Assembly (NCBI GenBank): GCA_900544115.1 | Contig: UQTW01000014.1 | Span: 1 to 64,000 of the forward strand | DNA: 64,000 nt | DNA from: an uncultured Collinsella sp. | Lineage (GTDB): Bacteria > Actinomycetota > Coriobacteriia > Coriobacteriales > Coriobacteriaceae | Direction of reading: 5' to 3' | In this document: in pieces, positions 50,382 through 58,308 of the stretch | How positions within the stretch are numbered: position 1 is the first letter of the stretch | How the letters are laid out: every line of letters starts with the position of its first letter | Made by a program: the position numbers and the translations under genes | Notes under the pieces: generated by a model | Seen by the model: the letters and a program-made list of their open reading frames with translations, nothing else | What the model was told of the DNA's origin: nothing | The model's database searches: none

Positions 50382-50974
50382 TACTCATCGCCTCCCTTCG
50401 GGGCGTCGGCGGCAGCAGTCTCGGCAGCGTCCTCGGCCTCGAGCTCGCGAGCGAGCTGGTCGACGACGGCCTTGCGCTTGCGGGGACGACGGGCGTAGAG
50501 GTCAGCCGTCGTGGGCTCTGCCGGCTCGGGCTCGGGCTCTGCAGCAGGCTCGGGCTCGACGGCAGGCTCGGCGGCAGCGGCAGGCTCGGCCTCGGCACCC
50601 TCGGCCTCGGACTCCTCAGCAGCACCCTCGCCCTCGGCGGCAGCCTCGCTCGCGGCCTTCTCGGCAGCAAGGCGGGCACGACGCTCGGCAAAGGTCTCCT
50701 TCTTGGCGGGCGCTACCGTCTCGGCAGCATCCTCGTCCGCATCGGAATCGTCATCGACGGCAGCCTTCTTGGGCTTGACCGGAGCCGAAGCGGCCTCGCT
50801 TACCGGATCGATGATCTCGGACTGGACAACCGCCGTCATCTTTTCCTGCGTCTCGCGGAACTGACGGATGGCACGGCCGATCGTGCGGCCCATCTGCGGG
50901 AGCTTATCCGGGCCAAACAGCAAAAAGCCGAAGACCACGATGATCGCGAGCTCACCCTCTCCAATACCAAACAC
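50381..50974 (-). CDS. tatA: TatA/TatB family translocase subunit
   Basis: About 197 residues from the GTG at 50974, with GGAGG 5 bases upstream; the open frame runs to 51019. Membrane helix FGIGEGELAIIVVFGFLLFG, then the hinge FGPDKLPQMGR and amphipathic helix. A long, low-complexity Ala/Glu/Pro tail follows (more typical of TatB). It forms the Tat pore with TatC. TatA and TatB cannot be separated by sight here. Confidence 0.88.
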   Translation of the reverse strand: MFGIGEGELAIIVVFGFLLFGPDKLPQMGRTIGRAIRQFRETQEKMTAVVQSEIIDPVSEAASAPVKPKKAAVDDDSDADEDAAETVAPAKKETFAERRARLAAEKAASEAAAEGEGAAEESEAEGAEAEPAAAAEPAVEPEPAAEPEPEPAEPTTADLYARRPRKRKAVVDQLARELEAEDAAETAAADAPKGGDE

Positions 50975-51127
50975 ACATACCTCCAAGGCTCGATGTGAGT
51001 CGAGCCCGCACCGCGCCATTCGGCCGGAACTCGTCTATTCATTCGGTCAAGTATAGCGCCCGGACGCCAAAACGTCCGAGCGCATCACAAACATATGCCA
51101 AACGGCACGCCCTTTTGGGGGCAAAGA

Positions 51128-51442
51128 TTATGCAGCGGTGATCGAAATCTCCTGGTCGACGCCCAACAGCTGAACCACGCGCATCACCGGGGGCTGCACG
51201 TTGACGCAGCTAAAACGCTTACCATGATCAGCTGCGTGGTGTGCGGCGCCCACAAGCACGCCAATGCCCGTCGAATCGATGTAGCTCACCTGGGCAAAAT
51301 CGAGCTCAACGGCCTCAGTGGGCTGCTCGAGCGCCAGGTCGATGGCATTGCGCAGGCTATCGGCGTTAGAGATATCGATCTCACCGGTCACCTTAATGGT
51401 GTAGAGCTCTGGCGTGGGGTTGGTGGAAATACCCAAATCCAT
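51128..51442 (-). CDS. STAS-domain anti-sigma factor antagonist
   Basis: 104 residues, a single STAS domain of SpoIIAA/RsbV type: VTGEIDISNADSL, and the phosphorylatable S57 in SYIDSTGIGVLVGAA. When unphosphorylated such proteins release a sigma factor from its anti-sigma kinase. The partner kinase and sigma factor are not in the window. Confidence 0.88.
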   Translation of the reverse strand: MDLGISTNPTPELYTIKVTGEIDISNADSLRNAIDLALEQPTEAVELDFAQVSYIDSTGIGVLVGAAHHAADHGKRFSCVNVQPPVMRVVQLLGVDQEISITAA

Positions 51443-51508
51443 GTATACGCTCCTTTACGTATCGAAAGTGCGGATAGTACTAGGCGCGGACTTGCGGGGC
51501 CCTACGCG

Positions 51509-52813
51509 TTAGGCGCGCTCGGCACGCGCAAGCTCGGCAGCGACGAGCTTGACAGCCAGCACCAGCACATCGAGCGCAGCCTCCAGGTCCTCGACCGTGG
51601 GATAGCTCGGCGCGATGCGGATGTTGGTGTCGCGCGGATCCTTGCCATAAGGCCAGGTGGCACCAGCCGGCGTGAGCTTGACGCCCAGGTCGGCACAAAG
51701 CGCGGCGACCTTCTGGGCCGAGCCCTCGGGGCCATCGAAACTCACAAAGTAGCCGCCATGGGGATGAGTCCAAGTGGCGCAACCCGTGTTGCCCAAGCCC
51801 TCGGTGAGTTTACGCTCAACGGCCTCAAAGCGCGGGCGCAGGAACTCGGCATGCTTTTTCATGTGCTCCTTGACCGCCTCGATGGTGGGAAGGAAACGCA
51901 CGTGACGCAGCTGGTTGAGCTTGTCGGCGCTGATGAGGCCGGCCTTCAGGCGCTTGGAGAACTCGGCGATAACCGCGGGGCTCGCACCAATAAAGCCGAT
52001 GCCGGCGCCCGGGAAGGTGATCTTGGACGTCGAGGCAAAGGCCACCACGCGATCCTCGGTGCCCGCCGCGCGAGCGAGGTCAAAGATATTTGCGAGCTCG
52101 TCGGTCTCGTCGTACAGGTCGTGCACGCAGTAAGCGTTGTCCCAAAAGATGCGGAAATCGGGCGCGGCCGTGGGCATCTCGACCAGGCGGCGCACAGTGT
52201 CCTCGCTAAAGGTGATGCCCGTGGGGTTGGAATACTTGGGCACGCACCAGATGCCCTTGATGGAATCGTCGGCGGCAACCAGGCGCTCAACCTCGTCCAT
52301 GTCGGGGCCGTTGTCGGTCATCGCGACGGGGACGTTCTCGATGCCCAAGTCGGCGGTGATGCCAAAGTGGCGATCGTAGCCGGGAACGGGGCACAGGAAC
52401 TTGACCTTCTTGCCGTCGTGCGCGGCCTCGTAGGCGTCCCAGGGCTCGCTGCCGCACGAGCCACAGCGCCAGAACATGCCGGCGATGTCATGCTCAATCA
52501 GCAGGCTCGACGAGCCCAGTACGAGCGTCTGCTCGGCAGGGCAACCCAGGAACTCCCCCGCCAGCTTGCGTGCCGAGGGAATGCCCTCAAAGCAGCCGTA
52601 GTTGGAGCAGTCGACGTTGCCGTCATGCAGATCGGCATCGGCATTGAGGATATCGAGCATGGGTCGAGAGATGTCCACCTGGGAGGGCGACGGCTTGCCG
52701 CGGGCCATGTCGAGCGCCAGGCCCTTGGCCTTGACCTCGGCGACCTCGGCTTTGAGCGCCTCGATGGCGGCATCGAGTTCGGTGGTTTCCATCTTCTGGT
52801 AGATCGTCTGCAT
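51509..52813 (-). CDS. Class I/II PLP aminotransferase (aspartate aminotransferase-like)
   Basis: 434 residues. PLP-binding lysine K264 in ASTSKITFPGAGIGF, DNAYCVHDL with the cofactor Asp, SNPTG substrate motif, and the terminal Arg in NIRIAPSYPT. It falls in the MocR-like aspartate aminotransferase group rather than classic AspC. It probably moves amino groups between an amino acid and 2-oxoglutarate; the true substrate is not certain. Confidence 0.85.
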   Translation of the reverse strand: MQTIYQKMETTELDAAIEALKAEVAEVKAKGLALDMARGKPSPSQVDISRPMLDILNADADLHDGNVDCSNYGCFEGIPSARKLAGEFLGCPAEQTLVLGSSSLLIEHDIAGMFWRCGSCGSEPWDAYEAAHDGKKVKFLCPVPGYDRHFGITADLGIENVPVAMTDNGPDMDEVERLVAADDSIKGIWCVPKYSNPTGITFSEDTVRRLVEMPTAAPDFRIFWDNAYCVHDLYDETDELANIFDLARAAGTEDRVVAFASTSKITFPGAGIGFIGASPAVIAEFSKRLKAGLISADKLNQLRHVRFLPTIEAVKEHMKKHAEFLRPRFEAVERKLTEGLGNTGCATWTHPHGGYFVSFDGPEGSAQKVAALCADLGVKLTPAGATWPYGKDPRDTNIRIAPSYPTVEDLEAALDVLVLAVKLVAAELARAERA

Positions 52814-52963
52814 GGGGTGCGACCTTTCGCGAAGCGGTATGTTGCAGTTCGTCTAAGTATAGACCGCCATCGTCGCAACGTTATGAAGCCGTGATAGATT
52901 AAGTTCATCGCAATCAATTACGAATCGCCGCGCATGCCGGCGTGGGGCGCCCAAGGAGGCACT

Positions 52964-53218
52964 ATGGAGTACGGATCGTTTCAGGCCGAGGAATTCGGCG
53001 ACTTGCAGCGCCTGGTCGACGGACTGTTTTACGACCGCCACGCCATCGACCGCCTGGATCTGATCGTACAGGCCGAAATCTTGGACCTGGCGCCCGACCT
53101 CATGGAGATCGTGAATCTTTTGCCGCCCGGCTACTACGACCGCCAGTCACTTTGCGACCAGCTCAACTCCGCCTTGGCCGCCCACGGCTGGGGCGCCGTC
53201 TACGGAACGGTGGAATAA
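52964..53218 (+). CDS. Small hypothetical protein
   Basis: 84 residues from the ATG at 52964, which has AAGGAGG before it. Acidic and helical (LVDGLFYDRHAIDRLDLIVQ, then LMEIVNLLPPGYYDRQSL). No family recognised. The good ribosome site and codon bias argue it is real. It diverges from the aminotransferase. Confidence 0.65.
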   Translation: MEYGSFQAEEFGDLQRLVDGLFYDRHAIDRLDLIVQAEILDLAPDLMEIVNLLPPGYYDRQSLCDQLNSALAAHGWGAVYGTVE

Positions 53219-53276
53219 GCCTCGAGGCCGGCGATTTGGCCCGCTTCCCGACCTTGGCGAGGCTTGTTTTAGAGCT

Positions 53277-53510
53277 TGTGGCCAAAAAAGGGCAAATATG
53301 AGTACTGTTACCTTTTTAGTAGCAGCGATTCTTGGTCGAAATCGGCAAAACTCGACTTGAAACTTCCTAATCACCGTCAGCTAGCGCCAAATTGGAAGTC
53401 GATGGTCACTCATTAACGTACAGTTCTTATAACTTTGTTCATTATTTTCCGCACCTAAAATGATACGCCGTTTGTGACAGTACTCACAAACGGCGTTTTT
53501 TGACCACTGG
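53277..53510. repeat. Long inverted-repeat element, family C, decayed copy 2
   Basis: The left arm GTGGCCAAAAAAGGGCAAAT with TGAGTACTGTTAC matches the element at 38708. The right arm keeps GACAGTACTCA and TTTTTTGACCA but is otherwise altered. The AT-rich middle (53330-53460) has no gene. Most of the gap 53219-53591 is this element. Confidence 0.6.
53465..53501 (+). terminator. Intrinsic terminator built in the right arm of element C copy 2
   Basis: ACGCCGTTTGTGA pairs perfectly with TCACAAACGGCGT around CAGTAC, followed by T-run. It may end the transcript of the small gene at 52964. Confidence 0.85.
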
Positions 53511-53591
53511 CGTGTCTGGCAGGCGGCAAGCACCGCCCGAATCCGCATTTTGAACGCGCCCGAATCGGTTCTGGAGCCGGTTTTCGCGCTC

Positions 53592-54950
53592 TTACTCGTC
53601 TTTGGGCGAGGGATGCTTGCAGACCACGCTCATGTAGATCATGCCGAGCACGGCTGCGGTGACCGAACCGGCGAGAATAGCGGCCTTGGCTGCAAGAACC
53701 TCAAACTGGGCCGTCGGGAAAGCAAGGCCGCTGATGAGAATCGACATGGTAAAGCCGATACCGCCCAGAATGCCCACGCCGGCAATCATGTGCCAGTTGA
53801 CATTGTGCGGCAGCTCGCAGGCCTTAAGCTTAACCAGGGCAAACGTCATACCAAAAATGCCGATCGGCTTGCCCAGCAGCATGCCAAAGTACACGCCGAG
53901 CGTCACCGGGTCGGTGAGCAGTGTGCTCATGTCCACGCCCACTAAGCGAACCTGAGCGTTTACGAACGCAAAGATCGGCAGGATCACAAAGTTGACCGGC
54001 GTGGAGATCAGACGCTCCATGCGGATGAGCGGCGGGGTCACGCGGTGCATGACGCGCTCGACCTTGGTAGTCGAGACGGTAAAGTCATGCTGGCCCAGGA
54101 TGTGTGCCTCGTCGTCGTAGCGGTCATCGAGCAGCGGCAGGCACTCGCCCAGCCAATCGGTGAGACTATCGAGCTTGACGCCGCACTTGGCCGGAATGGT
54201 GAAGGCCAGGATGACGCCAGCAAGCGTGGCATGTACGCCGCTCTTGAACATGCAGAACCACAACAGCAGACCCAGTACCGAATACGGGGCAAGGCGGTAA
54301 TGCTGCGTCTTGTTGAGCCACACGAGCGCGCAGGTCACAAGTGCGGCGGCGCCCAACCAAAACGGATTGGGGCTCTGACCGTAGAAGATGGCAATGGCGG
54401 CGATGGAGATGAGGTCGTCGGCGATGGCGAGCGTCGAGAAGAACACGCGCACGCCGTTGGGCACGCGATTGCCCAAAAGCGACAGCACGCCCAGCGCAAA
54501 GGCAATATCGGTTGCCATGGGGATGGCCCAACCGTTGCGGGCGCCGGCATGGTTAAAGATCAGGTAGATGCAGGCGGGAACGACAACGCCGCCCACGGCC
54601 GCCAGCATGGGAAGCATGGCCTGACGCGGATTCTTGAGCTCACCGACCGTCATCTCGTACTTAAGCTCGATGCCCACCAACAAAAAGAAAATCGCCATGA
54701 GGAAGTCGTTGACGAAAAGCTCAACGGTGAGACCGGCCGTAAGGTTGCCCAGACCCACATACAGCGGGGTCTCCAAAAAGTGATGGATGGCCTCGTAGGC
54801 ATCGGTATTGGCGCAAATGACGGCGGCGATGGCGGCGAAGACCATGACGGCGGCGGAAATCGTACCGTTCTCGGCGATGCGCTCCCAGATGTCGTGACGT
54901 TCAAAGCGCTTGCGCTCACGAACGTTGAACAGCTGCTCAGTTGCTGCCAT
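53592..54950 (-). CDS. nhaA: Na+/H+ antiporter NhaA
   Basis: 452 residues, about 12 membrane helices. The proton/sodium site pair is in IADDLISIAAIAIFY, with MATDIAFALGVLSLLGNR before it and PIFAFVNAQV late. The protein expels Na+ in exchange for H+ and sets internal pH. There is a hydrophilic insert (SLTDWLGECLPLLDDRYDDEAH). AAGGAGCC precedes the ATG. Confidence 0.95.
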   Translation of the reverse strand: MAATEQLFNVRERKRFERHDIWERIAENGTISAAVMVFAAIAAVICANTDAYEAIHHFLETPLYVGLGNLTAGLTVELFVNDFLMAIFFLLVGIELKYEMTVGELKNPRQAMLPMLAAVGGVVVPACIYLIFNHAGARNGWAIPMATDIAFALGVLSLLGNRVPNGVRVFFSTLAIADDLISIAAIAIFYGQSPNPFWLGAAALVTCALVWLNKTQHYRLAPYSVLGLLLWFCMFKSGVHATLAGVILAFTIPAKCGVKLDSLTDWLGECLPLLDDRYDDEAHILGQHDFTVSTTKVERVMHRVTPPLIRMERLISTPVNFVILPIFAFVNAQVRLVGVDMSTLLTDPVTLGVYFGMLLGKPIGIFGMTFALVKLKACELPHNVNWHMIAGVGILGGIGFTMSILISGLAFPTAQFEVLAAKAAILAGSVTAAVLGMIYMSVVCKHPSPKDE

Positions 54951-55156
54951 GGGCGGCTCCTTTCACGGGAAAGCTCCCGTCTTAAAAAAGCACGGCCCGC
55001 CCAAGTGGCGGTGCCGCGCTCTAACGTATTACGCTTGCATCTAGCCTACCCTGCACGACAAGCACGCAGGCGTGGCCGAAAAGCGGAACCACAGGTTGAA
55101 CATTATTTGCTCAACGGCACGGGCACGCCTGTCCAAGAGACGACGCGGCGCCGTGC

Positions 55157-55198
55157 ACAAAAAACGACCGGAGCGCGGGACGTCCGCGATCCGGTCGT
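55157..55198 (-). terminator. Intrinsic terminator of the pyrophosphatase gene
   Basis: ACGACCGGAGCGCGGG pairs with the stretch ending CCGGTCGT with small mismatches, followed by TTTTTT on the minus strand. Confidence 0.88.
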
Positions 55199-55217
55199 GG
55201 CGTTTGGTCAACTAAAC

Positions 55218-56141
55218 CTAGCAGGCAGCCATGATGGGGGCAGCGACCTGCTTCTTACGGGAGAGGACACCCGGCATCCAGACGCCGTCGTGCTCGTCGG
55301 CAATGCCCAGGCCCTTCTGAGCGGCCTCGGTCTCGCCCTCGAGCAGGACCTGCGAGCCCTCCTCCATGATGTCGGTGATGCACAGGACAATGCCATCGGC
55401 ACCCTTCTCGGCGGCGTAGGCACGCATGGCCTCGCGAATCTCGTCGATCATGCCGAGAGCACGACTCTTGTCGACGGTCTCGTACTGGCCGATGAGCAGC
55501 TTCTTGCCGGCGGGCTCGAACATCTTGATGTCGTTGCCGACCATCTCGGCTGCGGTGAAGGAGCCGGACGGACGGGTGAGGAAGACCTCCATGCCAAACT
55601 TGACCGGGTCGACACCCACCTGCTCGCCGAGCTTGGCGGCGACAGCGCGGTCGACATCGGTGGTGGTGGGACTCTTGAGCATGAGCGTGTCGGTCATCAT
55701 GGCCGAGAGCAGCAGCTTGGCCTGGACGTCGGAAAGCTCAACGCCGAGCACGTCGGCGAGCTTGGTGACGATGGTGCAGCTGGAGCCCCAGGGCAGGCAG
55801 ATGTAGTGCAGCGGGCCGGCGGTCTCGAAGTCGCCGATGCGGTGATGGTCGACAACACCAAAGACCGTGGCGTCCTTAAGGCCGGCGACGGACTGGGCGG
55901 ACTCGTTGTGGTCGGTGAGGACGACGAGCTGACCGGCCTCGACGGACTCGATCACGCGGGGCTCGGCAATGCCGGCATCGGCGAGCAGCTTGGCGGACTC
56001 GGCCGGAAGCTGGCCCAGAGCGCAAGCCTCGTAGGTGTTGCCGGCATACTCAACCTGGTTAAGCAGCTGGGACAGGACGACGGCGCTCATGATGGCGTCG
56101 TTATCGGGGTTCTGGTGACCAAAGACAAGAACGTTTGCCAT
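55218..56141 (-). CDS. ppaC: Manganese-dependent inorganic pyrophosphatase
   Basis: 307 residues of the DHH family (family II): metal ligands H9, D13 and D15 in FGHQNPDNDAIMSA, VVDHHRIGDF, and the C-terminal DHHA2 domain with substrate Arg/Lys in LSRKKQVAAP. It splits pyrophosphate, pulling biosynthesis forward. GGAGGATAT precedes the ATG. The frame is intact and of normal length. Confidence 0.95.
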   Translation of the reverse strand: MANVLVFGHQNPDNDAIMSAVVLSQLLNQVEYAGNTYEACALGQLPAESAKLLADAGIAEPRVIESVEAGQLVVLTDHNESAQSVAGLKDATVFGVVDHHRIGDFETAGPLHYICLPWGSSCTIVTKLADVLGVELSDVQAKLLLSAMMTDTLMLKSPTTTDVDRAVAAKLGEQVGVDPVKFGMEVFLTRPSGSFTAAEMVGNDIKMFEPAGKKLLIGQYETVDKSRALGMIDEIREAMRAYAAEKGADGIVLCITDIMEEGSQVLLEGETEAAQKGLGIADEHDGVWMPGVLSRKKQVAAPIMAAC

Positions 56142-56263
56142 GGATATCCTCCACTTGATATGTGTACTTGGACGTAGCTATGGTAGCACGCCGATGCCGA
56201 GCCTTCGCAGACGGAAGGGCCACGGCATATTTTGTGGCAGGTATGGGGGCCAAGGCTGTCCCT

Positions 56264-56284
56264 TTTGCACCATGTTGGTGCAAA
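56264..56284. other. Short perfect hairpin upstream of ppaC
   Basis: TTTGCACC pairs with GGTGCAAA around ATGTT; a third TTGCACC follows at 56299. It lies between ppaC and the glucokinase gene, without a T-run. Confidence 0.4.
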
Positions 56285-56307
56285 GTAACCTGACCCCCTT
56301 GCACCAG

Positions 56308-57261
56308 CTATTTACCGGCGGCGCGCAGGGCTACGTAGGCGGCACCGATGATGCCGGCGTCGTTTCCGAGCGAAGCGACCTTAATGGGCGTCTCGCGCGA
56401 GGCGGAAAGCGCGTAGCGCTGGAAGTGCTCGCGAACCTTATCGAGGTAGACATCGGCCGAAGCGGACGCGCCGCCACCGATCAGGAACATCTCGGGGTCG
56501 ACCACGTTGGCGATAAGTGCCAGAGCACGACCGAGATAGTCAGCCATGGTATCAGCAGCTGCCAGCGCGAGCTTGTCGCCCTCGCGGCAGGCCTGGAACA
56601 CGTCCTTGGAATCGGAGGGGCCGGTGAGCTCGATGGGCTCGACGCCCGCCTTCTTGCACTCGGCCAGGTAATTGCTCACCACGCCGGTGGCGCTGGAATA
56701 CTGCTCCAGGTGGCCATGGCCGCCACAGCCGCAGGTGCGCTCCTCGGCCGGGTTCAGGCACATGTGGCCAATCTCGCCGCCGGCACCCACAACGCCCGAT
56801 ACCACGTCGCCGTTGACGATTACGCCGCCGCCCACGCCGGTACCGATGGTGACCATCACGACGTTCTGCACGCCCTTGGCAGAACCGAGCCAGGCCTCGC
56901 CCATGGCAGCGGCGTTGGCATCGTTCTCGTACTTAACGACCGCGTCGGGGCAGTGCTTTTGAATGGCGATCCTCAGCTCGGGCAGGTTAATGGCAATGTT
57001 GGCCTTGACCTTGGCATCGCCCGATGCCGGGATGGGGCACGGAACGGCCAGGCCAATGCCCGCCACAAAGGCACGCGGAATCTGCGCCTTGGCGACCACC
57101 TGGTCGATAGCCTCGGTCACCGCGGCAAAGCCCGCAGCGTCAACGATGGGAGGCGTGGGCACGCTGGCCTTGGCAAGCAGGTTGCCGTCCTCGTCGAACA
57201 GGCCCTCCTTAACCGAGGTGCCGCCGACGTCGATGCCGATGTAGTACTGCTTAGGTTCCAT
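56308..57261 (-). CDS. ROK-family glucokinase
   Basis: About 317 residues from the ATG at 57261, with AAAGGTGG before it. ATP motif GIDVGGTSVKEG, catalytic region KYENDANAAAMGEAW, GTGVGGGVIVNG and a zinc site with GEIGHMCLNP and CGCGGHGHLE. The last Cys of the usual CxCGxxGCxE pattern is His here. It phosphorylates glucose, such as that freed by GH1 enzymes, to glucose-6-P. It stands alone, not in an obvious operon. Confidence 0.88.
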   Translation of the reverse strand: MEPKQYYIGIDVGGTSVKEGLFDEDGNLLAKASVPTPPIVDAAGFAAVTEAIDQVVAKAQIPRAFVAGIGLAVPCPIPASGDAKVKANIAINLPELRIAIQKHCPDAVVKYENDANAAAMGEAWLGSAKGVQNVVMVTIGTGVGGGVIVNGDVVSGVVGAGGEIGHMCLNPAEERTCGCGGHGHLEQYSSATGVVSNYLAECKKAGVEPIELTGPSDSKDVFQACREGDKLALAAADTMADYLGRALALIANVVDPEMFLIGGGASASADVYLDKVREHFQRYALSASRETPIKVASLGNDAGIIGAAYVALRAAGK

Positions 57262-57319
57262 GGGAGCCCACCTTTCTCGTTTAAACATTGCCTGTATGGT
57301 ACCGCTCCCAAGGCAAAAA

Positions 57320-57353
57320 CCTACCAAAAAGGGACAGGTTTGTTTTGGCAGGC
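57320..57353. repeat. Short palindromic repeat, family F, copy 1
   Basis: CCTACCAAAA and TTTTGGCAGG pair with one mismatch around GGGACAGGTTTG. The word GGGACAGGTTTGTTTTGGCA is related to the arm at 61212. Confidence 0.5.
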
Positions 57354-57502
57354 TTTATCTGGGGAAACGCGAATGGTCGCTTAATAGGTCGCGCAAGACC
57401 TTCCCCAAATATAAAGGCGCCGGGAGGCGGAGACTCCCGGCGCCCGTCAAAGGGACTGTGTTGTCTGTTGGACCGCACGGCCCATCGCGGCGATAACGCC
57501 GA

Positions 57503-57835
57503 CTAGGCCTGAAGTACCTGCAGCTGCTTGTGAATCTCGATGAGCTCCGTCGCCATGACGCGCATGGTCTCGGTACCGGCCATCTGGTCCTCGGCATGCA
57601 GCAGAATCAACGGGGCCTCGCCGTTACGCTCGCCGTTGGCCTCCTTCTTCAGAAGCCCCATGTGAACATCGTGGCCACCGTTATAGGCCTCGTCGCCCTG
57701 CTTGATAAGCTCCTCGGCGGCGTCAAAATCGCCCTCCTTGGCCTTTTGCACGGCATTGATGTACATGCTCTTGGCGGTACCGACGTAGCTGATGATCTCG
57801 AAGCAGGTCATCTGCAGTTCGTTCATATCCTCCAT
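57503..57835 (-). CDS. PTS lactose/cellobiose-family EIIA
   Basis: About 110 residues from the ATG at 57835; a GTG at 57844 and an ATG at 57826 are alternatives. Helical Lac-type EIIA with active His in ILLHAEDQMAGTE and the second conserved GGHDVHMGLLKKEA. It is the last gene of the leftward operon GH1-EIIC-EIIB-EIIA and passes phosphate to the EIIB just upstream. Confidence 0.9.
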   Translation of the reverse strand: MEDMNELQMTCFEIISYVGTAKSMYINAVQKAKEGDFDAAEELIKQGDEAYNGGHDVHMGLLKKEANGERNGEAPLILLHAEDQMAGTETMRVMATELIEIHKQLQVLQA

Positions 57836-57844
57836 GCGGAGCAC

Positions 57845-58147
57845 CTAGCCCATCACGCTGACGCAGTGGTCGATGATGCCGGCAGCGTTCATGCGGCCGT
57901 AGTCGACCATGTTGATGACCTCGACCGGAAAACGACCGGCGGCCTCCTTCTCAAAATCGCCCTTGGTGTAGCCGATCTGCGGACCAAGCAGCAACATGTC
58001 GCACTCGTCCAGGTGATCGTGGGCCTCGTTCATGGGACGAGCCTCGACCTCAATATCCAGACCACGGTTTGCAACCTCGGCCTGCATCTTCTGGACCAGC
58101 AGGCTCGTGGACATGCCGGCATTGCAGCAGAGCATGATCTTCTTCAT
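57845..58147 (-). CDS. PTS lactose/cellobiose-family EIIB
   Basis: 100 residues with phosphocysteine C8 in IMLCCNAGMSTSLLV. Lac-family EIIB of full size as a separate protein, unlike the fused forms at the left of the window. AGGAGG precedes the ATG. It lies 9 bases before the EIIA gene. Confidence 0.93.
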   Translation of the reverse strand: MKKIMLCCNAGMSTSLLVQKMQAEVANRGLDIEVEARPMNEAHDHLDECDMLLLGPQIGYTKGDFEKEAAGRFPVEVINMVDYGRMNAAGIIDHCVSVMG

Positions 58148-58209
58148 GGTTTCCTCCTTATAACTGCGCGGCGCGCAGACGACAACTGGTTGTATTCCTT
58201 GCGGCTATT

Positions 58210-58256
58210 GTGCCCGCTCCCCTGTATCTTTACGCAAGGGAGAGAGCCGCGGGCAC
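58210..58256 (-). other. Intra-operon hairpin between EIIC and EIIB
   Basis: GTGCCCGC and CTCCCCT pair with AGGGAGAG and GCGGGCAC in a bulged stem of about 15 bp, with no T-run. It may stabilise the GH1-EIIC message or limit EIIB/EIIA synthesis. Confidence 0.5.
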
Positions 58257-58308
58257 CGGCACCGCGTACCGGCGCCCGCAAAGGTGAAAGGGACGAACGT
58301 TAGGCGTT

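Noticed and set aside
51056..51085. GCGCCCGGACG...CGTCCGAGCGC hairpin as terminator of the STAS gene
   Set aside because: Imperfect stem and no T-run on either strand; left unannotated.
54045..56177. 710-codon plus-strand ORF spanning nhaA and ppaC
   Set aside because: It runs antisense through two well-conserved genes and their intergenic terminator; no domain in its translation.
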